Below, piece after piece: positions 1 to 7,305 of a stretch of DNA of 40,975 bases. The DNA comes from JAAZGD01 sp964383845 (lineage in GTDB: Bacteria > Bacillota > Clostridia > Peptostreptococcales > Anaerovoracaceae). The stretch lies in contig CAYLIF010000014.1 in the NCBI GenBank assembly GCA_964383845.1, positions 1 to 40,975 of the forward strand, read 5' to 3'. The notes below the pieces were generated by a model. It saw only the letters and a list, made by a program, of their open reading frames with translations. It made no database searches and was not told the origin of the DNA. The translations under genes were made by a program, and so were the position numbers. Each line of letters opens with the position of its first letter. The first letter of the stretch is position 1.

Positions 1-27
1 ATTTATATATTTATTTTTTCCAAACAA
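1..27 (-). CDS. Possible 5' end of a gene running off the window
   Basis: On the minus strand a strong Shine-Dalgarno sequence (GGGAGG, around 36-41) sits 8 nt before a TTG codon at 25-27. The frame after it stays open to the window edge (nine codons: M F G K N K Y I N). It lies 82 nt downstream of the DUF6382-like gene on the same strand, so it could be the next gene of the tad cluster. Only nine codons are visible, so no product can be named, and chance is a real alternative. Confidence 0.25.
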
Positions 28-109
28 ATAGTAATCCTCCCTTGCTGAAAAATATTATAGCATATCAAGAGAATTCTTGCATCTAAATAAACAAATTGAT
101 TTATATGGT

Positions 110-667
110 TCACATTGAGAGGTGAGCTTCTCTTTTTAAATCACATATTTTCAAAAATAGATCCTGTAAGCTTCGGTGTGATTCTTCAAGGTAGTTTTTT
201 AAAGTTTCAAAGTATGGTTGTGCCTCTTCACTATTATATATTATGGCAAAATCTGCAACAAATTTAAAGATTGACAGTTGCCACTGAGGAGTGTCTTTTC
301 TCGGCAGATATGACAAATAGATATCTTTTTTATTGGTATCATAATAAATCCATTCATAGTCCAAACAAATATTTCCTATTTCAATTAAATAATCTTCAGC
401 CTTAATTAAAATTGTTATCAGGTCTTGTATGATGTTTATTGCTTCAAAAAGATCCAAGACAACAACATTTTTCAAGGGGGTATAAGCAGAAATATCATAA
501 TAAACTGTATCTTTATTTTCTGAAGCTATAAATCTCATTCTCAGTAAATTATCTATTTCTTTGCCAGCTAAAATCCTCTTCTCATAGTCTTTTAAAACAC
601 CTTTTTCATAGACTATAAAAAAAGAGTCATCCTTAAAAGTCCTGGTTATTTCCAACTCACTATTCAA
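110..667 (-). CDS. DUF6382-like protein at the end of the tad cluster
   Basis: A 185-residue soluble protein with no signal peptide or membrane segment. Its pattern (YYDIS near residue 56, a predicted helical pair, then WIYYDT and YLSYLPR around 106-122) resembles the DUF6382 domain, which in clostridia usually forms the N-terminus of FHA-domain proteins encoded beside tad pilus genes. Here the protein stops after this domain, so the FHA part is missing or encoded separately. The start is TTG at 665-667, supported by an AGGAGG site about 8 nt upstream inside the end of the preceding gene; the gap to that gene's stop is 1 nt, which suggests translational coupling. The domain assignment is from remembered sequence pattern; the function is unknown, probably accessory to pilus assembly or regulation. 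Confidence 0.6.
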   Translation of the reverse strand: MNSELEITRTFKDDSFFIVYEKGVLKDYEKRILAGKEIDNLLRMRFIASENKDTVYYDISAYTPLKNVVVLDLFEAINIIQDLITILIKAEDYLIEIGNICLDYEWIYYDTNKKDIYLSYLPRKDTPQWQLSIFKFVADFAIIYNSEEAQPYFETLKNYLEESHRSLQDLFLKICDLKREAHLSM

Positions 668-668
668 A

Positions 669-1442
669 TTACTTTCCTCCTATACAAGTTAAACAAGGTG
701 TATATCCTTTTTGTTGAGCAATACTCTTTTCCATAGATATTACATATCTATCTACAAGAAAACAGTTGCCTCTATGATAAACCTCTCCTGAAGATGGAAA
801 TATATAAATGGAGTTACCTGTTGATAATTTCTCCGGATGGCAGTGTTTACACGGTCTATAAGATCTTTTTATTCCTGGTGTTAAACTTGTTTGCCGTGGT
901 AAAACTCTTATATGAGGGCAATCCTCTAAATGATATCTTTCCCCTGCCACTGGGAACACCCATACAATTATATCTTCTTCTAATTCCTCTGATATAATAA
1001 AGTTATCTTCTTCACTTCTTCCTACAAAAGCTCTAAAAGTTAGGGTTTGAATTCCATTTCTATCTTGATTTTGATAAAATGGAATCGGAAATTTTATTGG
1101 ATAGTATATAGAATAACTAACCAAATCTGTTAATCCATTTTCCTTGTAACGGTAGTGAAAACCACTTACGTAGCCGCTTCCATTTAGCCTTACCTCATTC
1201 AATCTTGTGTTTATTCGAAATCTTAAGGCAGTTTCTATTGCAGTTTCTTTTAATGGCCCTTCTTGTTGGTAGGCTTGGGTTGCAACATATTTTGCCTCAT
1301 CGATACTAACAAAAGCAATTTGTTCTTCTAGAGAAATAATTCTAATTAGAAAGGCTACTGCTACCAAAGCCAAAAAGAATATGGGAAGAATTATTGCTGC
1401 TTCAATTGTAATTGATCCTCTTTTAATAGACTTCTTCTGCAT
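669..1442 (-). CDS. TadE-like pseudopilin with two C-terminal HxxxC/CxxC modules
   Basis: This 257-residue protein starts like a type IVb prepilin: a basic leader (KKSIKRG), then G9|S10 with Glu at +5 (E14) and a hydrophobic segment (about 15-37), as in TadE/TadF minor pilins. Residues 40-160 resemble the usual extracytoplasmic TadE region. The C-terminus adds two copies of a metal-binding-like module with identical spacing: H171-x3-C175-x22-C198-x2-C201, and H223-x3-C227-x22-C250-x2-C253. These resemble the Ada-like 'YHxxxC ... GYxPCxxC' modules seen at the ends of some clostridial surface and nuclease proteins. It overlaps the upstream DUF5702-like gene by 20 nt. The pseudopilin call is firm; zinc binding is inferred from the ligand pattern. 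Confidence 0.72.
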   Translation of the reverse strand: MQKKSIKRGSITIEAAIILPIFFLALVAVAFLIRIISLEEQIAFVSIDEAKYVATQAYQQEGPLKETAIETALRFRINTRLNEVRLNGSGYVSGFHYRYKENGLTDLVSYSIYYPIKFPIPFYQNQDRNGIQTLTFRAFVGRSEEDNFIISEELEEDIIVWVFPVAGERYHLEDCPHIRVLPRQTSLTPGIKRSYRPCKHCHPEKLSTGNSIYIFPSSGEVYHRGNCFLVDRYVISMEKSIAQQKGYTPCLTCIGGK

Positions 1443-2616
1443 GATAGGCTTTACCGTTTATTATTGTAGAAACATCAAATCCTACATAGTGTTCTTTTAT
1501 AAGAAAACAAGGGCTTTGTAATCCAGCCATATTTATTTGCATTATATCCATTACTCTAAGGAGTTGTATTTCTCTCTTTTGTACAAGCAAGAATAGTTTT
1601 AGATAGTCTTCATATTTGAAATTCGATTTTTCATTTGCTTCAATAAATTGACCGTGACCTTCTATATCAACTATTTGTTTAAATGTGAGTGCCCAGTTAC
1701 CTTCATCCTTTATTAGAGGAACACCCCGGTCATTTGTTATTAATTTCCAATCGTTATAAGCTTCTGCTCCTGCCCATGAACCTGCTAATAATAACTGGGT
1801 TATGGATGCTTCTGGGCCTGGAGTTATTGCTGATGCAGCAACAAGAAGGATTTCCATCTTTTTTGGATTTGCTTTTATATGGGCAAGGTTCAGCAAAGTC
1901 CTAAGAGCAATGAAATCGATTTTCATCCTTTGTAAATTTATCTCATCACTGGATTTGCCATAAAGAATATACTCAATCTCATTATTAAAATAACCTTGTG
2001 GAAGCCACTCTTTTCTTCCATGGTAATTAAAATATTTTTGTATATATGCATTAACTAAGGATTTTGAACCAACATCCTTTATCATTCCTTTAAAATCCAA
2101 ACTTTTCATAGCCAATAAATCTAAATTAAAAAAAAATGTTCCTGCATTTTGAGAAGGCAGAGAATTCTTTAATGCATTTTCAGACCACTCACGATTATAT
2201 GTTAGTGTATTTCTTTGATTTTTAAAAACCGCTGGAAAAAGAGAAGCTTCTATAATCTGTTTTTCTAAACTGTCAATACAAGATAAGGAATATTCATTTA
2301 AATTTATCTCTATGTTATCTAATTCCATGGCCACTAAACCTTCTGCTGATAGGTTGGCTTCTAAATAGTAACTAAGCCTAGCTTCCATTTCTCTACAATC
2401 CAAATCCGTAGCAAATATATTATATCTATCTTTTAAAATACAATTATATTCCGACAATACAGAACGACTTCCCAAATGAATTAGTCCTCGTGCCATACTT
2501 TTTTCTGCCATTACGCTAGCCCCTTGTATAAATGCAAATATTAAAATAAACATTGAGGCCATAATTATCAATACAAAAACCGTTGTCATTCCTCTATTAT
2601 CATTGAATCGTAGCAT
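1423..2616 (-). CDS. DUF5702-like Tad-associated membrane-anchored protein
   Basis: A 397-residue protein with an N-terminal prepilin-like anchor (NDNRG followed by a hydrophobic stretch at about 10-32) and a long extracytoplasmic region. The layout (MTTVFVLIIM start, then 'YNCILKDRYNIFATD' at about 55-70) matches the DUF5702 family found next to TadE genes in clostridia, where it occupies the place of TadG. The residue at +5 after the putative cleavage Gly is Phe, not Glu, so processing by a prepilin peptidase is doubtful. It overlaps the TadE-like gene upstream by 31 nt and the zinc-module pseudopilin downstream by 20 nt, a tightly packed operon. Exact role unknown; presumably part of the pilus base or a minor subunit. 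Confidence 0.65.
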   Translation of the reverse strand: MLRFNDNRGMTTVFVLIIMASMFILIFAFIQGASVMAEKSMARGLIHLGSRSVLSEYNCILKDRYNIFATDLDCREMEARLSYYLEANLSAEGLVAMELDNIEINLNEYSLSCIDSLEKQIIEASLFPAVFKNQRNTLTYNREWSENALKNSLPSQNAGTFFFNLDLLAMKSLDFKGMIKDVGSKSLVNAYIQKYFNYHGRKEWLPQGYFNNEIEYILYGKSSDEINLQRMKIDFIALRTLLNLAHIKANPKKMEILLVAASAITPGPEASITQLLLAGSWAGAEAYNDWKLITNDRGVPLIKDEGNWALTFKQIVDIEGHGQFIEANEKSNFKYEDYLKLFLLVQKREIQLLRVMDIMQINMAGLQSPCFLIKEHYVGFDVSTIINGKAYHAEEVY

Positions 2617-3020
2617 CTTATATAATCCATTTCGTTGATGACATATATTTGACTCTGATACTCTATTTGGGCTGAATAGGGGAAAAACCCATTACGACTA
2701 TGATTTGTAATAGTCAAAGCTTCTATTTTCACAAAAGGTAGTCCAATTCTTTTATCACTATCATTTTTCAAATAAAAAGCAGGTTTACCATATGGGTCTA
2801 TAGGGGCATACATACTCAAGGATTTTTTATCTTGTCCAGTTTCAGACTCTTCTTGTGATTGATTCCATAAATTTATATGGAGAGCAGTCAACTCACTCTC
2901 TTCCTCGTAAAACCAAATTGTTATTGTTATAACAACGAGTACCACCAAAATAACAAACGGAAAGACAATAGCCGCCTCAACTATGCTTGAGCCTTTTTGA
3001 TCAGAATATAGGGCTTTCAT
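2586..3020 (-). CDS. tadE: TadE-like minor pilin
   Basis: A 144-residue protein with a short basic leader and the motif QKG|SSIVE: cleavage expected after G10 with Glu at +5 (E15), followed by a strongly hydrophobic helix (about 16-38). This is the TadE-type minor pseudopilin signature. The remaining ~100 residues are a small extracytoplasmic domain without cysteines. The ATG (3018-3020) overlaps the stop of the upstream Flp-like gene by 1 nt, so the two are translationally coupled. The family call rests on the prepilin motif, the length and the tad context; the specific subfamily (TadE versus TadF) is not resolved. Confidence 0.7.
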   Translation of the reverse strand: MKALYSDQKGSSIVEAAIVFPFVILVVLVVITITIWFYEEESELTALHINLWNQSQEESETGQDKKSLSMYAPIDPYGKPAFYLKNDSDKRIGLPFVKIEALTITNHSRNGFFPYSAQIEYQSQIYVINEMDYIRCYDSMIIEE

Positions 3021-3175
3021 CAGAAGCTTTCAAATAAAGTGTCAAAGGTTTGATTTACAAAAGTTGTGATTTCTGATTTAAAAATTAAACCTATTACAAC
3101 TGCAATCCCAATAAGAATCCCAACCTGTACAAGTTCCATGCCTTTTTTGTTTCCAAAATAAATTTTCTTTTTCAT
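3020..3175 (-). CDS. flp: Flp-like type IVb pilin, 51 residues
   Basis: A short gene directly after tadC. ATG at 3173-3175, preceded by AAGGAG about 8 nt upstream; stop at 3020-3022. The product has a basic leader (MKKKIYFGNKKG), then MELVQVGILIGIAVVIGLIF, then a short polar tail ending FVNQTFDTLFESF. Size, position and the 'GM.. / IGIAVVIGLIFK.. ITTFV' pattern match Flp1-type pilins of clostridia, which form the pilus shaft. An oddity: after the presumed cleavage Gly12, Glu is at +2 and Gln at +5, whereas Flp pilins normally carry Glu at +5. The call relies on context and pattern. Its translation is certainly possible; whether it is the major pilin is inferred. Confidence 0.72.
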   Translation of the reverse strand: MKKKIYFGNKKGMELVQVGILIGIAVVIGLIFKSEITTFVNQTFDTLFESF

Positions 3176-3217
3176 TTTTCTAAACTCCTTTTATTATATT
3201 TATAATCACTTGCTAAC

Positions 3218-4378
3218 CTACATTTCAAGGAAAACTGGGGCTATAGTTATTAGTAAAAGAGAAAGTATCAACAACATCAGAGGTAAGCTCAGCTTTACTT
3301 CAGCAAGTTTTCCTTGTTCTACCGCCAGTTTCTTTCTGGTAAACCAAAGCATTTCACCTTCAATTGTTAATTTCTCGACTAACTCTGATCCCATATGATA
3401 ATTATCTGTAATAATGTTTGCCAATCTTATAAATTCAGGTATTCTGCTTCTATGCGCAAATTCTTTTAGTTCTAATGTAAAGCTGCCCCTTGCCTCCTGT
3501 AATGTGTGATTAATTTGTGTTAGTTGCTGGTAGAAATAATTAGCTAAGAGACCCTCTTCATTAACTGCTTTTTCGTAATCTCTTACAATTTTTTGAAATG
3601 CAGCACTCATAACTAATCCTGCATCTAGTAAAAGAATTAATTTGGTAATAAATTCAGATAGTTCTAGCTGGACAATTTTTTTTGTTCTTATTTCCTCCTC
3701 AATCAGTTGACGATACCTTGACCGATATAGAAAAACACACAATAAAGGGAATAACATTACTAGAAACAATCCATCCTGTGATTTCTTTACATACCAATTA
3801 ATTTTTTCACCATCTTCAGATTTAGTAGGCAAATAATATGTATCTTGAGGTCCATATTCTTCTAATTTCCTTATATATAGACGAGCTTCTCTTTGTATCT
3901 TTTTTAATTGTTCATCTTCGTTTATATATTTTTCATCTTTAACTCTGTCACTTTTTTTCATGCTTTCTTTATTCTTTGGCTTAGGTGAAGCGAAAATTAC
4001 AGATTCTTTTTTTTCTTCGCCTTCAGCAAACACTCCAATTTCCATGGGCAAAATTATTTGCTGTTTTGAAGGAGCTTTAATACCAATTAATTCTCCATCA
4101 GCATTTGTCAGCAGATAATCACCTTCACTTAATTCGGATATTAAGAAACCTAAGCTGACAATTAAAACACCTGCGCTAATTAAAAGCAGTCTTTTTAAGT
4201 TATCTCTTCTATACTGATATATTTTTTCATCCACATTTTCTTTTCCGTAAATGCTTCTGTACTTTTTTTGGATTACTTCTTTCTTCCCAATTAGTTGTTC
4301 TGGGATTAGCTTTTCGGCCTTATCCATAAACCAATTTTTTGTTTCAGCGAATTTAAAATTATATTTTTTCAAACTCAT
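3218..4378 (-). CDS. tadC: TadC-type inner-membrane platform protein (T2SSF domain)
   Basis: A 386-residue protein with a type II secretion F domain in the C-terminal half: a membrane segment near 210-225, the cytoplasmic helical bundle with 'LDAGLVMSAAFQKIV' (about 250-265), and a C-terminal hydrophobic helix (about 362-384). An N-terminal membrane segment (about 68-88) is followed by a ~115-residue extracytoplasmic insert rich in Lys/Glu. In Tad systems TadB and TadC form the membrane platform on which the TadA ATPase acts. It overlaps tadB by 4 nt (ATGA type), and the Flp-like gene follows 42 nt downstream. Confidence is high for family, moderate for TadC versus TadB because the two are paralogous. 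Confidence 0.82.
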   Translation of the reverse strand: MSLKKYNFKFAETKNWFMDKAEKLIPEQLIGKKEVIQKKYRSIYGKENVDEKIYQYRRDNLKRLLLISAGVLIVSLGFLISELSEGDYLLTNADGELIGIKAPSKQQIILPMEIGVFAEGEEKKESVIFASPKPKNKESMKKSDRVKDEKYINEDEQLKKIQREARLYIRKLEEYGPQDTYYLPTKSEDGEKINWYVKKSQDGLFLVMLFPLLCVFLYRSRYRQLIEEEIRTKKIVQLELSEFITKLILLLDAGLVMSAAFQKIVRDYEKAVNEEGLLANYFYQQLTQINHTLQEARGSFTLELKEFAHRSRIPEFIRLANIITDNYHMGSELVEKLTIEGEMLWFTRKKLAVEQGKLAEVKLSLPLMLLILSLLLITIAPVFLEM

Positions 4379-5154
4379 ACCTCAATATTTGTTATCTTTT
4401 CAATAAGGGTATAGGCCATACATATCAATACTAATGCACCTGTCATGATTAGCCTTCCCATAAATGTTTCATATAGCACTGCCAAATATGATGGTGATGT
4501 AAAACGTAGCAGAATCAAAATCAAGAAAGGTAAGCTAGTAATAATTTTTCCCTCAAGTTTTTTCTGCGAAGTCATTACTCTGATTTCTTCTTGAATTTCC
4601 ATTTTCTCCAAGAGAACTTTTACGGTACTCAATATGGCTCGCTCCATATTGCCACCAGTACTGCGACATGTAACGTATACATCGACAAATGTGGTTATAT
4701 CTGCTAGCTTACATCGAGCAGCAAATTCAATTAGTACTTTTTCTTCTGCTTCTTTGGCTTCTTTTAGCTGCCCAGTCATAATGTTTAGTTCACGTACAAT
4801 GGGTGCATCCTCAGGATACATTTCTTCCATGGTTTTCTTAGCTTCTATAAGAGCTTCTGTCATTTGCCTCCCAGATGCAAAAGATGCAGAAAGAGAATAC
4901 AAGAGATCTCTAAATTGATTTTGGAGGTTTCTTATCCTCCGCTTTTCTATATATCTTATATAAGGTTTTTTAAATAATGGGTAGAGAAAAAAAGATAAAA
5001 AGGATAGCAATAATGAATTGTAAAATAAAAACGTTGTTACAAACACTCCTAAATAACAGATAATTATAAAAATTATTTTATCTTTATCAAAGGATAATTT
5101 ATTTATTATTTTGCGCCTATATCCGTGGATGACAGATATTTTTTGTTCTGACAT
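4375..5154 (-). CDS. tadB: TadB-type inner-membrane platform protein (T2SSF domain)
   Basis: A 259-residue membrane protein: two N-terminal hydrophobic segments (about 27-60), a cytoplasmic T2SSF domain (about 80-200, with 'LYSLSASFASGRQMTEAL' and 'CRSTGGNMERAI' typical of the family), and C-terminal membrane helices (about 208-252). It is shorter than the E. coli-type GspF because it carries one F domain, as TadB does. The start at 5152-5154 has an AGGG element about 8 nt upstream and lies inside tadA, giving a 49-nt overlap between the two genes. It is the partner of TadC in the pilus assembly platform. Confidence 0.82.
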   Translation of the reverse strand: MSEQKISVIHGYRRKIINKLSFDKDKIIFIIICYLGVFVTTFLFYNSLLLSFLSFFLYPLFKKPYIRYIEKRRIRNLQNQFRDLLYSLSASFASGRQMTEALIEAKKTMEEMYPEDAPIVRELNIMTGQLKEAKEAEEKVLIEFAARCKLADITTFVDVYVTCRSTGGNMERAILSTVKVLLEKMEIQEEIRVMTSQKKLEGKIITSLPFLILILLRFTSPSYLAVLYETFMGRLIMTGALVLICMAYTLIEKITNIEV

Positions 5155-6308
5155 AATGTATTCCCTGTTGGCTTTAGACCATCTTCGTTGCTATATACGT
5201 ACAAAGGATTCAAGATAAAGTCTTCGTTGCTTGCACCGGATATTTCAGTTATTTCTAGAACCTTGCGTTGACCATCTCCAGTTCTACCTAAGTGAATCAT
5301 AATGTCAATTCCTTCAGCAATTTGTGATCTTATGGCCTCTATTGGAAATGGGGCGGCTTGAAGAAACATAGATTCAAGACGTCTTAACATACCCTTAACT
5401 GAGTTTCCATGACCTGTGCAGAGGCTTCCGTCATGTCCAGTATTCATAGCTTGAATCATGTCTAACACTTCTTTGCCTCGAATTTCTCCAACAATAATCC
5501 TATCTGGCCTCATCCTTAAGCTTGTTTTTATTAACTTTTCCATAGGTATTTCGCCTTTTCCCTGTACATTAGCATTTTTGCATTCAAGGCGAACAATGTT
5601 TTCGATATTTTTTATTTGTAATTCGGCGGAGTCCTCAATTATTATTACCCTTTCTGAAAAAGGTATATAATTAGACAAAACATTTAAGAATGTGGTTTTC
5701 CCAGAAGATGTACCTCCGCTAATCAAAATGTTGTAACCAGAAATCACAAGGCTTTTTAAGAACACAGCCACTTCTTTTGGTAAAGTTCCATTACTAATTA
5801 GGTCATTCATAACAATCTGTTTCTCGGGAAACTTACGAATAGTAAGAATTGGACCATTCAAAGCTATATTCTTATTAACTGCGTTTACTCTTGAACCATC
5901 TGGAAGTCTAGCGTCAACAATGGGGTTAAGTTCGTTAATCTCTCTATGGACCCCTGCTGCTATTCTACGAATAACTTCTTCTAGTGATTCTGTGCTTTCA
6001 AAGTATGCATCTGTTTTCTCTAGTTTACCTTGACGTTCTATGAAAATATTATCTTTGCCATTAACCATAATCTCTGATATTGTACGGTCTTGCTGAAATG
6101 GTTCTAGAATATCAAGATCTTTCCTTACAGCATTGAAAATACGCTGAATCCATTTTCCTTTTTCCAAGGATGAAATAAATGCGAAGTCCTCTTTTTGAAA
6201 AACGAAATCTTCTATCAAAGTTAAAGCTTCTTCATCGCTTAGTTCTTTTTGCTGGATGACCAATAAGTTTCGTATTTCTTTTGTTATTTCAGATAAATTC
6301 TTTTCCAT
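5106..6308 (-). CDS. tadA: TadA/CpaF-type pilus assembly ATPase
   Basis: A 400-residue secretion ATPase that powers Tad pilus assembly from the cytoplasmic face. Visible motifs: Walker A GGTSSGKT (198-205), Asp box IIIEDSAEL (222-230), Walker B IIVGEIRG (271-278) and His box GHDGSLCTGH (291-300). The N-terminal domain contains the typical 'ISEIMVNG' (77-84) and 'VDARLPDGSRVNAV' (131-144). It is the first gene of the tad run. The ATG at 6306-6308 is not preceded by a recognisable Shine-Dalgarno sequence; instead a perfect 11-bp hairpin ends 12 nt upstream. The CpaF-like N-terminus extends to this start, so a later start is unlikely. No prepilin peptidase gene is visible in the window. Confidence 0.9.
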   Translation of the reverse strand: MEKNLSEITKEIRNLLVIQQKELSDEEALTLIEDFVFQKEDFAFISSLEKGKWIQRIFNAVRKDLDILEPFQQDRTISEIMVNGKDNIFIERQGKLEKTDAYFESTESLEEVIRRIAAGVHREINELNPIVDARLPDGSRVNAVNKNIALNGPILTIRKFPEKQIVMNDLISNGTLPKEVAVFLKSLVISGYNILISGGTSSGKTTFLNVLSNYIPFSERVIIIEDSAELQIKNIENIVRLECKNANVQGKGEIPMEKLIKTSLRMRPDRIIVGEIRGKEVLDMIQAMNTGHDGSLCTGHGNSVKGMLRRLESMFLQAAPFPIEAIRSQIAEGIDIMIHLGRTGDGQRKVLEITEISGASNEDFILNPLYVYSNEDGLKPTGNTLCQNKKYLSSTDIGAK

Positions 6309-6320
6309 ATATTAACAATA

Positions 6321-6349
6321 AAGCAGTTGCCAATATATGGCAACTGCTT
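6321..6349 (-). terminator. Perfect 11-bp hairpin between phoR and tadA
   Basis: AAGCAGTTGCC (6321-6331) pairs without mismatch with GGCAACTGCTT (6339-6349) around a 7-nt A/T loop. On the minus strand it follows the phoR stop by about 78 nt and is followed by a mixed T-rich tail (TTTATTGTTAAT), so it can act as an intrinsic terminator for the phosphate operon. Because it also lies 12 nt before the tadA start codon, where the ribosome binding site should be, it may instead or additionally be a leader hairpin of the tad mRNA. Confidence 0.6.
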
Positions 6350-6350
6350 A

Positions 6351-6376
6351 TTTCCGACATTTTACGACATATTATA
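6351..6376 (-). promoter_or_regulatory. Candidate tad promoter -10 with tandem ATGTCG(T/G)AAA repeat
   Basis: On the minus strand a consensus TATAAT (6371-6376) is directly followed by two adjacent 10-bp repeats, ATGTCGTAAA and ATGTCGGAAA (6361-6370 and 6351-6360). The best -35 at 17-nt spacing (TTAAAT, 6394-6399) is weak. The repeats would fall at the transcription start, a typical place for a repressor or activator site. The core TGTCGxA differs by one base from the Spo0A box TGTCGAA, but the match is too loose to assign. Confidence 0.4.
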
Positions 6377-6426
6377 TTAATATATGCTCTTGGATTTAAA
6401 TGTTTATTACGGGGCCAGCAAAATAA

Positions 6427-7305
6427 TTATCTTGGAAATTCAATATAAAAGGTAGAACCTTCTCCATAAACACTTTCTACCTTCAATTTAGCATTAAAAA
6501 GAGTTGCAGCATGTTTTACAATTGATAAGCCCAAACCAGTTCCTCCCATTTTTTGAGATCTAGATTTATCTATCCGATAAAATCTTTCAAATAGCCTGGG
6601 TATGTTTTCAGATTCTATTCCTATGCCAAAATCTCTTACGGAAACTTCAACGTGGCCTTTAATTTTATATGCCTTTACCAAAACTAATTTACCGATTCCT
6701 GAGTACTTAACTGCATTCTCAATTAAGTTGACTAACATTTGTGTAAAGCGATCTTCGCTGCCTGTTAGGTATATTCCATCCTCCGCCTCTAATTCAATCT
6801 CAATTCCCAAAGTTTCTGAAATAGGTTTCATTGCTGCTATTATTTGAATTAATGTATCTTTGACATCAAAGGTCTCATCAATTTGGTGGGTTCTTTTGTT
6901 TTCAATTTCTGAGATTATAAGAAGATCCTCAATTAGCCTGGTTAGCCTTGAAGTTTCAATAGAAAGAATATCAAGAAATTTTCTTCGTATTTCAGGATCT
7001 TCCTGCGCTCCCGACTGTAATGTCTCAAGAAACCCCGATATAGACGTTAAGGGTGTTTTAAATTCATGGGTAACATTTGCAACAAACTCTTTGCGAATAT
7101 TCTCTGCCTCTTCAAGTTGTCTTTGAAGCTCCATAACTGGTCTTATTAACCATTGATACAGCAACATTGATAAAATAGTTGAACCTACGATAGACGCTAT
7201 AAAATAAATGCCTAAACTCATTTCAGAAAAAACAAAAAACAAAGATGCTATAACTATATTGTAAAATGCCAACACGAATATTGAGGTGAAAAATTTGGTT
7301 TTCAT
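6427..7305 (-). CDS. phoR: PhoR-type sensor histidine kinase, short form
   Basis: A 292-residue membrane kinase. Two hydrophobic helices (about 5-26 and 32-50) with almost no extracytoplasmic loop, then the dimerisation/phosphoacceptor helix with H80 (VTHEFKTPL), N box (VNLIENAVKYS), G1 (DFGIGI), F box (LFERFYRID) and G2 (GGTGLGLSIVKH). Full-length Firmicutes PhoR is about twice as long, with an extracellular sensor, HAMP and PAS; these are absent, so it probably senses within the membrane or through a partner such as the PhoU-like domains encoded upstream. Its start overlaps the response regulator gene by 4 nt. The PhoR label is an inference from the symporter neighbours and the Pho box; the kinase family is certain. 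Confidence 0.82.
   Translation of the reverse strand: MKTKFFTSIFVLAFYNIVIASLFFVFSEMSLGIYFIASIVGSTILSMLLYQWLIRPVMELQRQLEEAENIRKEFVANVTHEFKTPLTSISGFLETLQSGAQEDPEIRRKFLDILSIETSRLTRLIEDLLIISEIENKRTHQIDETFDVKDTLIQIIAAMKPISETLGIEIELEAEDGIYLTGSEDRFTQMLVNLIENAVKYSGIGKLVLVKAYKIKGHVEVSVRDFGIGIESENIPRLFERFYRIDKSRSQKMGGTGLGLSIVKHAATLFNAKLKVESVYGEGSTFYIEFPR

Noticed and set aside
6351..6370. Spo0A boxes in front of tadA
   Set aside because: Both repeats have TGTCG but differ from TGTCGAA at the sixth base; in AT-rich DNA this is too weak, so I report only an unnamed tandem repeat.
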